A stretch of 64,000 bases of DNA from Rhodobacteraceae bacterium M382 (GTDB lineage: Bacteria > Pseudomonadota > Alphaproteobacteria > Rhodobacterales > Rhodobacteraceae): positions 2,982,501-3,046,500 of the forward strand of contig CP081098.1 of assembly GCA_025141015.1 (NCBI GenBank). Direction: 5' to 3'. The notes under the pieces are model-generated. The model worked only from the letters and a program-made list of their open reading frames with translations, did not search any database and was not told where the DNA came from. This document shows positions 8,231-18,015 of the stretch, piece after piece. Every line of letters starts with the position of its first letter. The stretch's first letter is position 1. The translations under genes and the position numbers were made by a program.

Positions 8231-9238
8231 ATGAACAAGTTTCGTTACCTCAACTTTGCCGCCTTGGTCATCGCGGGCCTGTCTTGCTCATTGGTCCCGG
8301 CACCGCTCGCCTCACAGGAAGCACCACCGATCACCTACGGGCTCGAGGCGGGTGTGGTCTATGGCAAGGGCCTGGTAACGAAGGAAGGAAAACAGGTCTC
8401 CCGCGATCTGTGGATGGATGTCTACTCTCCGGTGGAGACGTCATCTGAGCCGCGCCCGGCGGTCATCCTCACCTTTGGCGGCGCATTTCATCGCGGCAGT
8501 CCACGCATTACCTTTCAGTCCGGGGGTGCTCAGGACACATCCATGGGCAATTACTGCCGCCGATTTGCCGCGAGAGGCTATACGTGTTTCGCAATTGAAT
8601 ACCGGCTAACCCCCGAAGCTCCTGTGCTGTCAGGAGAGGGCTATCAAAACGACTGGATAGACGCCAACAGCCTGTTGCCGCTCCTGCCCCAAGCCAACCA
8701 TATTCGGCAGACGATGAACCTGCCGCCAATCGATTTCGACATTCCCGAACAAAGGAAGGCAATCGTTGACGGCGTGATCGCGGCCGCTGAGGATTTGCGG
8801 CTGGCCGTCCTTCATATCCGCGACTTCGCTGCGCGGTATGAAATCGACCCGGAACGCATCGTGCTTGGCGGTTTTTCGGCGGGCGCGGTAACATCTTGGA
8901 ACGTTGCGCATGGCATGGGTGTTCCTGTCTCTGGTGTCTTTTTGCTGTCCGGATCCGACGCCGGTTTCGACGTCAAGAAAACTGTTACGGCCTCCTCCCA
9001 AAGACCACCGATCCTCATGTTCATGGGGCAGTATGATCTTCCCGGTGCGTTGACCACGGTGCCCGCACTATTGGCCCACTACACAGAGGTCGGCGTTGAG
9101 CACGAATTCGCATGGGTGCCAGGTTTCGGCCATTTCTATCCCGCTGGCTCTGCCAGTTTAGGAGGGGATGCAGTAAGCATGTCCGTGGAAGGGCGGATTG
9201 CAGCGTTCCTTGAGCATGTGATTGGAAGTGGTCGCTGA
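8231..9238 (+). CDS. Secreted alpha/beta-hydrolase (esterase/lipase-like)
   Basis: A 335-residue protein with an N-terminal signal peptide (about 1-28). The catalytic set is visible: an oxyanion-hole motif TFGGAFHRGS near residue 83, nucleophile elbow GGFSAG with Ser216, a probable acid Asp269, and His301 in GFGHFYPAG. This arrangement matches HSL/BD-FAE-like esterases acting on ester bonds in the periplasm or outside the cell. The substrate is unknown. It precedes another secreted serine hydrolase in the same direction with about 105 bp between them. Confidence 0.82.
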   Translation: MNKFRYLNFAALVIAGLSCSLVPAPLASQEAPPITYGLEAGVVYGKGLVTKEGKQVSRDLWMDVYSPVETSSEPRPAVILTFGGAFHRGSPRITFQSGGAQDTSMGNYCRRFAARGYTCFAIEYRLTPEAPVLSGEGYQNDWIDANSLLPLLPQANHIRQTMNLPPIDFDIPEQRKAIVDGVIAAAEDLRLAVLHIRDFAARYEIDPERIVLGGFSAGAVTSWNVAHGMGVPVSGVFLLSGSDAGFDVKKTVTASSQRPPILMFMGQYDLPGALTTVPALLAHYTEVGVEHEFAWVPGFGHFYPAGSASLGGDAVSMSVEGRIAAFLEHVIGSGR

Positions 9239-9344
9239 TAGTTTGTATTTTACGAATGCGCTGAACCCCAAACACCATAGAGAAACACATCCACGCTACA
9301 TTAGATTTTGACGATATTATTCCCTGTTTGAAAGGAACCGAGAC

Positions 9345-10676
9345 ATGAAAACCCCGTTGATCGGCGCTCTGGTTGCCCTGAGCCTTTGTCCTGTTCACGC
9401 CTTTGCTGAGGACAAGGATTTGCCAAGAGTGGCAATGGACAACATACCTGTGCCGGCGCAGGCCCAGGTGACCAAGGGCAACTGGACAGCTCCACCATTC
9501 AACGAATGGGCCTTTCGCAATATGGGTCTTCACCCAAGTTTGATGGTGCCGCGCTCCGGCGCAATTGTCCCCATCCCCGAGGCGCTGAACCCCAGCATTG
9601 CCGAGATTGAGTTCGACTATGGCGGGCAGCGTTACACCGTCCGGGATGCCATGACCGGCGACAACACTGATGGCTACATCGTGCTTCATGGCAGCAAGAT
9701 CCTGCACGAAGAGTATTTTAACGGATTCACGCAACGCGACCATCATATGTGGGCCTCCAGCACCAAATCACTGGTCGGTCAGGCCATGGGATTGCTGGTT
9801 GAACAGGGCAATGTGGACGTCAACGCCAAAACGGAAAGCTATATTCCCGAACTCGAGGGAACGCATTTTGGCGCGCGTACCGTGCGCGAAGTGCTGAATA
9901 TGGTGACCGCCCTGAATTATACCGAAGACTATGTGAACATGGTGCCCGGAGCGGTCAGCACCGAATATTTCCGCCGCATGGGATTCATTCCCGCCTATGA
10001 TCTGATGGCGATTGATCCGACCAAGGATGATACACCGCGCGGATTGCTGGAATTTGCCCCACTGTTTGTTCAAAACCCGGATCTCGAACCTTCGTACAAA
10101 TTCGAATACCACTCCCCGAACGTGGATGTCGTTGGCTGGATCATCAATCGGGTGTCCGGAGTGCCGCTGCAAACCTTTATTGCAGATAATTTCTGGAGCA
10201 AGCTGGGTGTTGAACATGATGCCATGATGATGGCCGACATGACATTTACCCCCATCGCCACCGGTGGCCTCAACACCACATTGCGCGATTTTGCCCGAGT
10301 TGGCCTCGCCATGGTTAACAACGGCAAATACAACGGCGCGCAGGTTTTCTCTGAGGCTTGGGTCAAAGACACATTCACGCTGAGCGAGGAAGAAAAACTC
10401 CATGGCGCGCGCAGCAGCTACCGCGATGATCCCAATTCGGCGTCCTATGACGAGTGGTTTGAAGGCTATAAAAACTACCTCTGGGTCCATGACAGCGAGA
10501 AAAAGATCGCCACCTACCGCGGTGTCTTTGGACAGCATCTCTACATCAACCAAGAGCAAGATCTGGTGATCGCGACCTTCTCATCCGCGCTGAGCGCATC
10601 CAATGCGATGCGGGAAACCAATCGCCCCCGGTTGGCTGCGTTCGAAGCGATTGCTGGCCATCTGGGGAACAACTGA
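9345..10676 (+). CDS. Secreted beta-lactamase-fold serine hydrolase
   Basis: A 443-residue protein with a Sec signal peptide (ends about residue 21, HAFAED). It has the class C beta-lactamase/DD-peptidase fold signature: SxxK at WASSTKS (nucleophile Ser138, Lys141) and a YHSPN segment in the place of the YxN motif near residue 261. Family members include esterases, amide hydrolases (for example 6-aminohexanoate-dimer hydrolase) and penicillin-binding-like enzymes. An AAGGAAC ribosome site supports the start. True beta-lactamase activity is not implied; substrate unknown. Confidence 0.82.
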   Translation: MKTPLIGALVALSLCPVHAFAEDKDLPRVAMDNIPVPAQAQVTKGNWTAPPFNEWAFRNMGLHPSLMVPRSGAIVPIPEALNPSIAEIEFDYGGQRYTVRDAMTGDNTDGYIVLHGSKILHEEYFNGFTQRDHHMWASSTKSLVGQAMGLLVEQGNVDVNAKTESYIPELEGTHFGARTVREVLNMVTALNYTEDYVNMVPGAVSTEYFRRMGFIPAYDLMAIDPTKDDTPRGLLEFAPLFVQNPDLEPSYKFEYHSPNVDVVGWIINRVSGVPLQTFIADNFWSKLGVEHDAMMMADMTFTPIATGGLNTTLRDFARVGLAMVNNGKYNGAQVFSEAWVKDTFTLSEEEKLHGARSSYRDDPNSASYDEWFEGYKNYLWVHDSEKKIATYRGVFGQHLYINQEQDLVIATFSSALSASNAMRETNRPRLAAFEAIAGHLGNN

Positions 10677-10809
10677 GGCTACAAAGTAGGTAAACCAATA
10701 CTCCCAGATCAGAATGCCCGCGTCGGGCTCCAGGCTGCCTTGCACTGCATTTGATGCGACCCCCGGCAACCAACCATGGCGAACGGCGCGGTCATTCGCA
10801 CCTGACGTG

Positions 10810-12672
10810 TCACAAGGGCATACCGGCAGCTTCCATCGCCTCGAGCCAGCGGTCCGCAGCACCCGGGGCTGTCCACATGCCTGTGATGATCCCCCGTTCC
10901 CGCGACACGGTCCAGTTCGGGTTTTCGGCAACGAAGTCGGCCATTGACTGAACCGCCTTGTCCTGATTCCCAAGGCAATGATGAATGGCCGCAAGCGTTT
11001 TATTGGCAGCAACCGGCATCGTCGGTGCCGACTGGAATGTCGCAAGCGCCTGATCGCAGTTCTCCATCTGCCATTGGATCTTGGATTTCTCCCACTGAAC
11101 GTCATGCCCATATAGCGGGTCAATGCGCTCTGATTCAGCGATCACCGCTAGGGCCTCTTCCGTTTCTCCGACATAGTTCAGTGCCTGCGCCAGCGCGTTG
11201 CGCGAAAAGAAGGCCGACGGGTTCAATTCCACTGCGCGACGGAATGCGACGGCCGCGGCCTCGACATCGCGGTTGAACATCAGGGCCCGACCCAATGCGT
11301 GATAGGCCATGAAGTTGTTTGGGTCGATTTCAACGCCCCGGCGCGCAAGATCGTACATCCTCTTTCGAGTCGCCTCTTCATCGCCTTCTATCCAACCAAA
11401 GCGCAAACCGATTCGAAGTGAGAGTGCCTGACCGAGATAGCCCCAGGCAGAGTCAGGATAATCCTTCAAAGATTGTTCCTGTTCCTCGATGTTTATCAAA
11501 AGGTTCTCGCGGTTGAAGTTCCGCACGATCCGGCTTTGTGCGGCGTTCGCGATCATCAACGCGCTGACGTCGCCTGCGGTCATCCGTGCTTCGGCCAAAT
11601 CGACGACTCTGGCCCCAACCGCATTAGCGATTTTCCGGCTGATCAAACTGTTTGTCTTCAGCAACGCGTCAAGAGGAACGTCGAATTCGTCGGCCCAGAT
11701 ATGCGCCTCTGTGGATCCGTCAATCAATTGGGCCGTCGTTCGCAATCGCGTCCCGTCATATTGCTGGCTGCCTTCCAGAATAAAGTCAGCCCCAAGCTTG
11801 TCGGCAATTTCGGATATGCCAAGTCCGGAGTCGCGGAACTGGAAGCTTGAGCGCTGTGAAATCACCGATAGTTGCGGGTATCGCGCCAACGATGTGATGA
11901 TATTCCCACTGACCGCGTCGCTCAGATAGCCCTGGTGCGGTGGGGCACTAAAGTCTTCGAACGGAAGCACCGCGATCACCGGGGGCGTTGCATCGCTTGA
12001 CCGGAATTGGAGCGCCAAAACAACCAAACCAATCACAATTGCCCCAGCGAGCAGCGTCCAAATTGTCATTCTTTCCAGTCGCGGTTTCCTTGATGGCGGT
12101 GTGGCTGACGCAGCAGTATCTGTGGCCAGCGACTGAGACCGTTCGTCTAGTTCCACCTTGAAAACATCCACTGGGACCGGAATATTTTTTAACTGCTGCG
12201 CCCCCATTGGCTCGAAACCCAGATCGAGCTTGCCTGTCACGTGATCAAAAACGGTTTGAGACACGCAAATTCCACCCGGTTCAGCCAGTCCTTCGATCCG
12301 CGCAGCAACATTGACGCCATCGCCATAAATGTCATCCCCATCGACCATGACATCGCCGACATTGATCCCGACGCGGAATCGAAGGCGCTCGTGTTCAGGT
12401 TCATTTTCTTGTGAAGCGGCAAGCGCGATCTGGACGTCTACAGCGAAGCTTACAGCATCAACCACACTCGCAAACTCAACAAGACTCCCGTCTCCCATTA
12501 GCTTGATGGTGCGACCATGGTGGGCTTTGATTCGCGGGTCGATCAAACTCCGACGAAGTTCTTTGAGCCTCGTCAGCGTTCCGCTCTCGTCCTTGCTCAT
12601 GAGTTGGGCGTATCCAACAACATCAGCTGAAAGGATCGTCGTCAGTTTGCGTTCTTGATGGTCTTCATCCAA
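10810..12672 (-). CDS. Class III adenylate/guanylate cyclase with TolB-like and TPR regions
   Basis: A 620-residue signalling protein. Residues about 7-175 are a class III nucleotidyl cyclase catalytic domain: metal-binding Asp in LSADVVGYAQLM, MGDGSLVEF, and the VNVAARIEGLAEPGG segment. A single helix follows (about 210-228), then a TolB-like FlgO-type domain (PPVIAVLPFEDFS onward), then TPR repeats toward the C-terminus. This architecture is common in rhizobia and roseobacters. It starts at TTG with GGAGA eight bases upstream; no in-frame ATG would keep the catalytic domain intact. The signal and the cyclic nucleotide made are unknown. Confidence 0.88.
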   Translation of the reverse strand: MDEDHQERKLTTILSADVVGYAQLMSKDESGTLTRLKELRRSLIDPRIKAHHGRTIKLMGDGSLVEFASVVDAVSFAVDVQIALAASQENEPEHERLRFRVGINVGDVMVDGDDIYGDGVNVAARIEGLAEPGGICVSQTVFDHVTGKLDLGFEPMGAQQLKNIPVPVDVFKVELDERSQSLATDTAASATPPSRKPRLERMTIWTLLAGAIVIGLVVLALQFRSSDATPPVIAVLPFEDFSAPPHQGYLSDAVSGNIITSLARYPQLSVISQRSSFQFRDSGLGISEIADKLGADFILEGSQQYDGTRLRTTAQLIDGSTEAHIWADEFDVPLDALLKTNSLISRKIANAVGARVVDLAEARMTAGDVSALMIANAAQSRIVRNFNRENLLINIEEQEQSLKDYPDSAWGYLGQALSLRIGLRFGWIEGDEEATRKRMYDLARRGVEIDPNNFMAYHALGRALMFNRDVEAAAVAFRRAVELNPSAFFSRNALAQALNYVGETEEALAVIAESERIDPLYGHDVQWEKSKIQWQMENCDQALATFQSAPTMPVAANKTLAAIHHCLGNQDKAVQSMADFVAENPNWTVSRERGIITGMWTAPGAADRWLEAMEAAGMPL

Positions 12673-13250
12673 TAAACTGATCTCCGTTGCAACGAGCTTA
12701 TCTCAAAGGACAGCAGCGCGTCGAGAGCGCAGGAGATCGCCCGACGGGTTGGGGTGACCTGACACAAGGGTGATGTCTGGACTGGGCTCTCAGCAAACTT
12801 TCGCCCTGCCAGAAAGGCATGGCGGCTGAATGCCCTTCACCCGCACTCCAAGTCAGGGCTTTGACCATGGAAGACGTATTGCCAGCGGCAAGCGCGGTGA
12901 CGATCCAGAGTGGTTTCCCGATATGATTGGGCGTCTCGACGGGTAAGGTCTGTGAGGGGGGGGCCGGTGACGCCCTGCCCATATTGCAATCGGAGCTGGA
13001 AAATACCCGTAACATCTTGAACGGGAATCAGGTTTCTGAGGTTCGAATGCCCGTCATTGGACCAGGCCGCGTGCGTCCCGCCACGCCTTAGGTACGTTTT
13101 TCCCAGACCAATAGCGCAAAGCCGCCATGTGGTCGACTTCACGCAGATTCGAGCCCCGGAGAAAGGCGGCGATTGGGTTCACGGAACCAGGAGGCACTTC
13201 AAAACACCATACGGCCTTCCAGAAAAACTCATATTTTCAAAAGGAAGGAA
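12673..13250. other. 578-bp segment without a supportable gene, next to tRNA-Val
   Basis: No frame here has a good start, ribosome site and family resemblance together. A 60-codon open stretch on the minus strand (13057-13236, listed separately) looks protein-like. A run of G residues occurs near 12956-12962. The left part carries the cyclase promoter and its GGAGA ribosome site. Its position against the 3' end of a tRNA gene, the usual insertion point of integrative elements, makes a decayed insertion possible. Confidence 0.4.
13054..13236 (-). pseudogene. Protein-like open stretch, possible gene remnant
   Basis: Read on the minus strand, 60 codons between two in-frame stops give a balanced, protein-like composition (for example FEVPPGSVNPIAAFLRGS and AALRYWSGKNVPKAWR). 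The only internal ATG (13128) would leave 24 codons, and there is no convincing ribosome site. It begins about 12 bp beyond the 3' CCA of tRNA-Val. It may be the tail of a decayed gene or simply non-coding; I do not recognise a family. Confidence 0.25.
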
Positions 13251-13325
13251 TGGTGGGTGATAAGAGATTTGAACTCCTGACATCTTCGATGTGAACGAAG
13301 CGCTCTACCACTGAGCTAATCACCC
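13251..13325 (-). tRNA. tRNA-Val (anticodon CAC)
   Basis: Read on the minus strand: acceptor stem GGGTGAT pairs with ATCACCC, the D-arm is GCTC-AGTGGTA-GAGC, the anticodon stem CTTCG/CGAAG encloses loop TTCACAT (anticodon CAC, reading GUG valine codons), and the T-arm loop is TTCAAAT. The 3' CCA is encoded (13251-13253). The cloverleaf is complete. Confidence 0.95.
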
Positions 13326-13344
13326 GTTGACAGGGCTAATACCG

Positions 13345-13767
13345 TTACTCCCCATCGTCCGCAAGGGGGCCGTTTGAAAGAATTTCTTCGGAACCCGTGC
13401 TTTGACGGACTTTGCAAATGATGACCTTGGTCTTGCCATTGTCGGCGGTGCGGTTGATCTTGACTTTGCCCAGCGGCGGCAGGTTCAATTCCCGCCCATC
13501 GGCCAATGTTTCGCCCAGGATTGCCAGTGCGGCTTCGATGGCCGGTTTGGCATCCCGTTTCTTCACGCCGGAGCGTTCGACAGCCAGGTCGACCAATTCT
13601 TTCTTTTTCATGTCCGGGTCGCTGACGATCGGATCGACCAGCTTGACAACTTTGGGTTCAATTTCTGGCGCGGCCTTGGGTACGGTACTGGCAGCTACGG
13701 CCGCCTTTGGGGCCTTTGTGGTGGCTGTTTTACGCGGTGCAGCGCGCTTTTTGCTTGTGGTCGTCAT
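13345..13767 (-). CDS. HU-family DNA-binding protein with an extended basic N-terminal tail
   Basis: A 140-residue protein. The C-terminal 90 residues have the HU/IHF layout: MKKKELVDLAVERSGVKKRDAK helices, then LNLPPLGKVKINRTADNG leading into the DNA-binding arm. The first 45 or so residues are a low-complexity Ala/Lys/Pro tail (TSKKRAAPRKTATTKAPKAA) unlike canonical 90-residue HU but like other extended nucleoid proteins and histone tails. It probably bends or compacts DNA. A GAGGAG ribosome site supports the ATG. It lies 19 bp beyond the 5' end of tRNA-Val. Confidence 0.78.
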   Translation of the reverse strand: MTTTSKKRAAPRKTATTKAPKAAVAASTVPKAAPEIEPKVVKLVDPIVSDPDMKKKELVDLAVERSGVKKRDAKPAIEAALAILGETLADGRELNLPPLGKVKINRTADNGKTKVIICKVRQSTGSEEILSNGPLADDGE

Positions 13768-13931
13768 GCCTGCTCCTCAAGTTTTTGATAGTTTCTATTT
13801 TTGAAACAGCCTACCCAAATTCCGCTCTCAAGTCCAATGGCGTTTCACAACATCCGGGTGCCAACGAAAAACGGGCGACCAGATCTGGTCGCCCGCCGTT
13901 CACATTTCAATCAGCCAAGGCAGCCGAAATA

Positions 13932-16346
13932 TCAGTGTGCCGTTGCCCCGGCACCTTTGGTGCCACCTTCCAGAGACGCTTTGGCTGCGGCCGCTTCTTC
14001 CTCGGCCAGCTCATCCCATTCGATGGGTTCAGGCGTTTGGGTCAAAGCGTGCTTGAGAACCTCGGACACATGCGAGACAGGGATGATCTCCAGCCCTTCC
14101 TTTACATTGTCCGGGATCTCGGGGAGATCCTTTTCGTTCTCTGCCGGGATCAGAACGGTCTTGATGCCCCCCCGCAACGCGGCCAGCAGTTTTTCCTTGA
14201 GCCCGCCAATGGCGCTGGCATTGCCACGCAGGGTAACCTCGCCGGTCATGGCGATATCCTTGCGCACCGGAATGCCGGTCAACACCGACACGATCGCCGT
14301 CACCATGGCCAAGCCAGCCGACGGCCCATCCTTGGGCGTGGCCCCATCGGGCACATGCACGTGGATGTCCAGCTTGTCGAACTTGGGCGGTTTGACCCCG
14401 ATCTGGGGTGAAATCGACCGCACATAAGAGGATGCTGCCTCGATCGACTCCTTCATCACATCGCCCAGCTTGCCGGTGGTCTTCATCCGACCCTTGCCCG
14501 GCAGGCGCAGGGCTTCGATGCTCAGCAATTCGCCACCCACGCTGGTATAGGCCAGACCAGTCACAACACCGACCTGATCTTCCTTTTCGGCCAATCCATA
14601 CCGGAACTTTTTGACGCCCAGGAATTCATCCAGATTGTCCGGCGTCACGGTGACCGCGTCCGTCTCTTTCTTGATGATCTTGGTCAGCGATTTACGCGCC
14701 ACCTTGGCGATTTCGCGTTCCAGATTCCGCACCCCCGCCTCGCGGGTATAGGTGCGGATCATCTCGGACAGCGCCTCTTCGGTCAGTTCAAATTCCTTGG
14801 ACTTCAGCCCGTGGTTTTTGACCTGTTTGGAAATCAGGTGCTGTTTTGCGATCTCGCGCTTTTCGTCCTCGGTATACCCAGCCAGCGGGATGATCTCCAT
14901 CCGGTCCAGCAACGGGCCAGGCATGTTATAGCTGTTCGACGTGGTCAGGAACATCACATTGGACAGGTCATATTCGACCTCCAGATAGTGATCCATGAAC
15001 GTGTTGTTCTGTTCCGGATCCAGCACCTCCAGCATGGCCGACGACGGATCGCCGCGGAAATCCTGACCCATCTTGTCAATCTCATCGAGCAGGATCAGCG
15101 GGTTCGTGGTCTTGGCCTTTTTCAGCGCCTGGATGATCTTGCCCGGCATCGACCCGATATAGGTCCGACGGTGACCGCGAATTTCGGATTCGTCACGCAC
15201 CCCACCCAACGAAATGCGGATGAATTCACGCCCCGTGGCACGCGCCACGGATTTGCCCAAACTGGTCTTGCCCACACCGGGAGGGCCCACGAGACACAGG
15301 ATTGGTCCCTTGAGCTTTTTCGAGCGCTGTTGAACGGCCAGATATTCGACGATGCGTTCCTTGACCTTTTCCAGACCATAGTGATCGGCATCCAGGATCT
15401 CCTGGGCCTTGTTCAGGTCCTTTTTCACGCGAGATTTGGTGCCCCATGGGATCGACAGCATCCAGTCCAGATAGTTGCGAACAACAGTGGCCTCGGCGCT
15501 CATCGGGCTCATGTTCTTGAGCTTTTTCAGCTCGCCTTCGGCCTTTTCGCGGGCCTCTTTGCTCAGCTTGGTCTCGGTGATCTTGGCTTCCAGTTCCGCA
15601 ACTTCGTTGCCGCCCTCTTCGCCATCACCCAGCTCCTTCTGAATGGCCTTCATCTGCTCATTCAGGTAGTATTCGCGCTGGGTCTTTTCCATCTGCGTCT
15701 TGACGCGGGTCTTGATCTTTTTCTCGACCTGCAGAACCGACATTTCGCCCTGCATCAGGCCATAGACCTTTTCCAGCCGTTCGCTGATGCTCAGGGTTTC
15801 CAGCAATTCCTGCTTGCGGTCGACTTCGATACCAATATGCCCTGCCACCAGATCGGCCAGCTTGGCCGGTTCCGTGGATTCCCCGACAGCGGCCAATGCC
15901 TCTTCGGGGATATTCTTGCGCACCTTGGCATAGCGTTCGAATTCATCTGCAACCGTGCGCAGCAACGCTTCGGTCGTGGTGACATCACCCGGCATTTCGC
16001 TCAGAAATTCCGCACGTGCTTCAAAGAATCCGTCATTTTCCAGGAATTCGGTGATTTCGACCCGGGCCTGGCCTTCGACCAGAACCTTGACCGTGCCATC
16101 GGGCAGTTTCAACAGTTGCAGCACATTGGCCAAAACCCCGATCCGGTAAATCCCGTCGGCTGCGGGATCATCTTCGGAGGGGTCAATCTGGCTGGACAGC
16201 AGGATCTGCTTGTCATCGGCCATTACTTCTTCCAATGCACGCACCGATTTTTCCCGGCCCACAAAAAGCGGTACGATCATGTGCGGGAACACGACGATGT
16301 CGCGCAGCGGCAGCACGGGATAGGAAGCGTTGAGTGTCTCTTGCAT
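13932..16346 (-). CDS. lon: ATP-dependent Lon protease
   Basis: An 804-residue protein with the full LonA architecture: N-terminal substrate domain (YPVLPLRDIVVFPHMIVPLF), coiled coil, AAA+ ATPase with Walker A GPPGVGKTSLG and Walker B ILLDEIDKM, and a C-terminal peptidase with the Ser676 (KDGPSAGLAM) and Lys717 (GGLKEKL) dyad. It degrades misfolded and regulatory proteins in the cytoplasm. The ATG at 16346 with AAGGAC upstream gives the normal length; the open frame continuing to 16643 is not Lon-like. A heat-shock-type promoter lies just upstream. Confidence 0.97.
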   Translation of the reverse strand: MQETLNASYPVLPLRDIVVFPHMIVPLFVGREKSVRALEEVMADDKQILLSSQIDPSEDDPAADGIYRIGVLANVLQLLKLPDGTVKVLVEGQARVEITEFLENDGFFEARAEFLSEMPGDVTTTEALLRTVADEFERYAKVRKNIPEEALAAVGESTEPAKLADLVAGHIGIEVDRKQELLETLSISERLEKVYGLMQGEMSVLQVEKKIKTRVKTQMEKTQREYYLNEQMKAIQKELGDGEEGGNEVAELEAKITETKLSKEAREKAEGELKKLKNMSPMSAEATVVRNYLDWMLSIPWGTKSRVKKDLNKAQEILDADHYGLEKVKERIVEYLAVQQRSKKLKGPILCLVGPPGVGKTSLGKSVARATGREFIRISLGGVRDESEIRGHRRTYIGSMPGKIIQALKKAKTTNPLILLDEIDKMGQDFRGDPSSAMLEVLDPEQNNTFMDHYLEVEYDLSNVMFLTTSNSYNMPGPLLDRMEIIPLAGYTEDEKREIAKQHLISKQVKNHGLKSKEFELTEEALSEMIRTYTREAGVRNLEREIAKVARKSLTKIIKKETDAVTVTPDNLDEFLGVKKFRYGLAEKEDQVGVVTGLAYTSVGGELLSIEALRLPGKGRMKTTGKLGDVMKESIEAASSYVRSISPQIGVKPPKFDKLDIHVHVPDGATPKDGPSAGLAMVTAIVSVLTGIPVRKDIAMTGEVTLRGNASAIGGLKEKLLAALRGGIKTVLIPAENEKDLPEIPDNVKEGLEIIPVSHVSEVLKHALTQTPEPIEWDELAEEEAAAAKASLEGGTKGAGATAH

Positions 16347-16424
16347 ACTCGGTCCTTGTCTTTGGCAGAACGATCCGGCCCCACATGTGCGGCAACCTGG
16401 TTCGTCCCCATTTTGGAACTTTTT

Positions 16425-16451
16425 ATCTGGGGTGTTTCCGGCAGGTTTCAA
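16425..16451 (-). promoter_or_regulatory. Sigma-32 (RpoH)-type promoter of lon
   Basis: On the minus strand TTGAAA (16451-16446) is followed after exactly 13 bases by CCCCAGAT (16432-16425). This fits the heat-shock pattern CTTGAAA-N11-16-CCCCATNT. It is about 80 bp upstream of the lon ATG. lon is a classic RpoH target, which strengthens the match. The rest of the 368-bp space up to tgt shows no gene. Confidence 0.62.
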
Positions 16452-16714
16452 CCGGGCTCCCTTGGGTCGGCACCCACATTGACGTGTGATGCAGATGATC
16501 ACAAGGGATGAAATCGCAACAGCACCCGTGTTTGGCACATGGGTACGGTTTCGCCTTTCCCGGTTCATCCCCCCTGTCAGGCACGAAAACGTGGACAGGT
16601 CCGCCACGCCCGCACCGGGACGGGTCCCACTGGTGCACCCCACGCACCTTTGGCCCCCTGAACCTGTGGCGTTGCAGGCCTGCGGTCAGACGGCGCATGG
16701 CCCCCGGCGACCGC

Positions 16715-17845
16715 TCAGACAGGGTCTATATCGCCCTGCGCACGCCCCGCATGAAACTCTGCTTGCCACGCCTCAAAGGTTCCGGCTGCAATTGCATCAC
16801 GCATTCCGGCCATAATATCCTGAAAATATTGCAGGTTATGCCAGGTCAACAACATACCGCTGATCATTTCATTGCTGCGGAACACATGATTCAGATAGGC
16901 CCGGGAATAGTTCTGACAGGCCGGGCAGCTACAGTTTTCGTCCAATGGACGCGGGTCATCCATGTGGCGCGCATTCTTGATGTTGACCACACCGCGACGG
17001 GTGAACACTTGTCCTGTCCGGCCTGACCGGCTGGGCAGGACACAGTCCATCATGTCGACTCCGCGCGCAACCGCCCCCACGATGTCATCAGGCTTGCCCA
17101 CGCCCATCAAATAGCGCGGCTTGTCCTGTGGCAAAAAGTCGGGGGCGTAATCCAGGCAATCAAACATGGCCTCCTGCCCTTCTCCGACCGCCAGCCCGCC
17201 AATGGCATACCCTTCGAATCCGATGTCGGTCAGCGACTTGGCACTTTCTTCGCGCAGGTCCCGCTCCAACCCGCCCTGCATGATGCCGAACAGCGCGTGC
17301 CCCGAACGCTCCCCGAATGCTGCGCGGGATCGCTCGGCCCACCGCATCGACAGGCGCATGCTTTCGGCGATGCGGTCACGATCCGCCGGCAGCGCGGGGC
17401 ATTCGTCGAAACACATAACGATATCGCTGCCCAACAGTCGTTGAATTTCCATTGACCGTTCCGGCGACAGTTCGTGTTTGGATCCATCAATATGGGATTT
17501 AAAGGTGACCCCCTGTTCGGTCAGCTTGCGCAACCCGGCCAGCGACATCACCTGGAACCCGCCGCTATCGGTCAGAATCGGGCGGTCCCAATTCATGAAT
17601 TTGTGCAACCCGCCCAGACGGTCGATACGTTCGGCCGTTGGGCGCAACATCAAATGATAGGTATTGCCCAACAGAATATCGGCCCCGGTCGACCGCACGC
17701 TCTCGGGCATCATCGCCTTGACCGTCGCTGCCGTGCCGACCGGCATGAAGGCCGGTGTGCGGATGTCGCCACGCGGTGTATGGATGACCCCGGTGCGGGC
17801 CTTGCCATCGGTGGCCTTGAGGTCAAAAGAAAAACGATTGGTCAT
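16715..17845 (-). CDS. tgt: Queuine tRNA-ribosyltransferase
   Basis: A 376-residue TIM-barrel enzyme that swaps guanine-34 for preQ1 in tRNAs with GUN anticodons (queuosine pathway). Visible family segments are [15 protein letters not shown], the active-site [22 protein letters not shown], and the zinc site CSCPAC with downstream His in YLNHVF. The ATG at 17845 gives MTNRFSF and standard length. It diverges from the slipin gene at 18016. Confidence 0.96.
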   Translation of the reverse strand: MTNRFSFDLKATDGKARTGVIHTPRGDIRTPAFMPVGTAATVKAMMPESVRSTGADILLGNTYHLMLRPTAERIDRLGGLHKFMNWDRPILTDSGGFQVMSLAGLRKLTEQGVTFKSHIDGSKHELSPERSMEIQRLLGSDIVMCFDECPALPADRDRIAESMRLSMRWAERSRAAFGERSGHALFGIMQGGLERDLREESAKSLTDIGFEGYAIGGLAVGEGQEAMFDCLDYAPDFLPQDKPRYLMGVGKPDDIVGAVARGVDMMDCVLPSRSGRTGQVFTRRGVVNIKNARHMDDPRPLDENCSCPACQNYSRAYLNHVFRSNEMISGMLLTWHNLQYFQDIMAGMRDAIAAGTFEAWQAEFHAGRAQGDIDPV

Positions 17846-18015
17846 GCTGGTGTCTCCGGAGCTTCGGACCGCGCGGGTTTGCCGCAAAGAGCCACACATT
17901 GCAAGCCATGCGACGCAAACACCGTTTCCCAGCCCCCCGACCGCACATCAGCCTTGAACATCCGGGCATTCCCCACCAAGTATATGGCATTACGTGTTTA
18001 TTTTTGGAGCCCCTC

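Noticed and set aside
14811-16511. A long open frame antisense to lon (about 566 codons).
   Set aside because: It is complementary to an intact Lon protein and arises from high-GC codon use; the translation has no recognisable family and no ribosome site.
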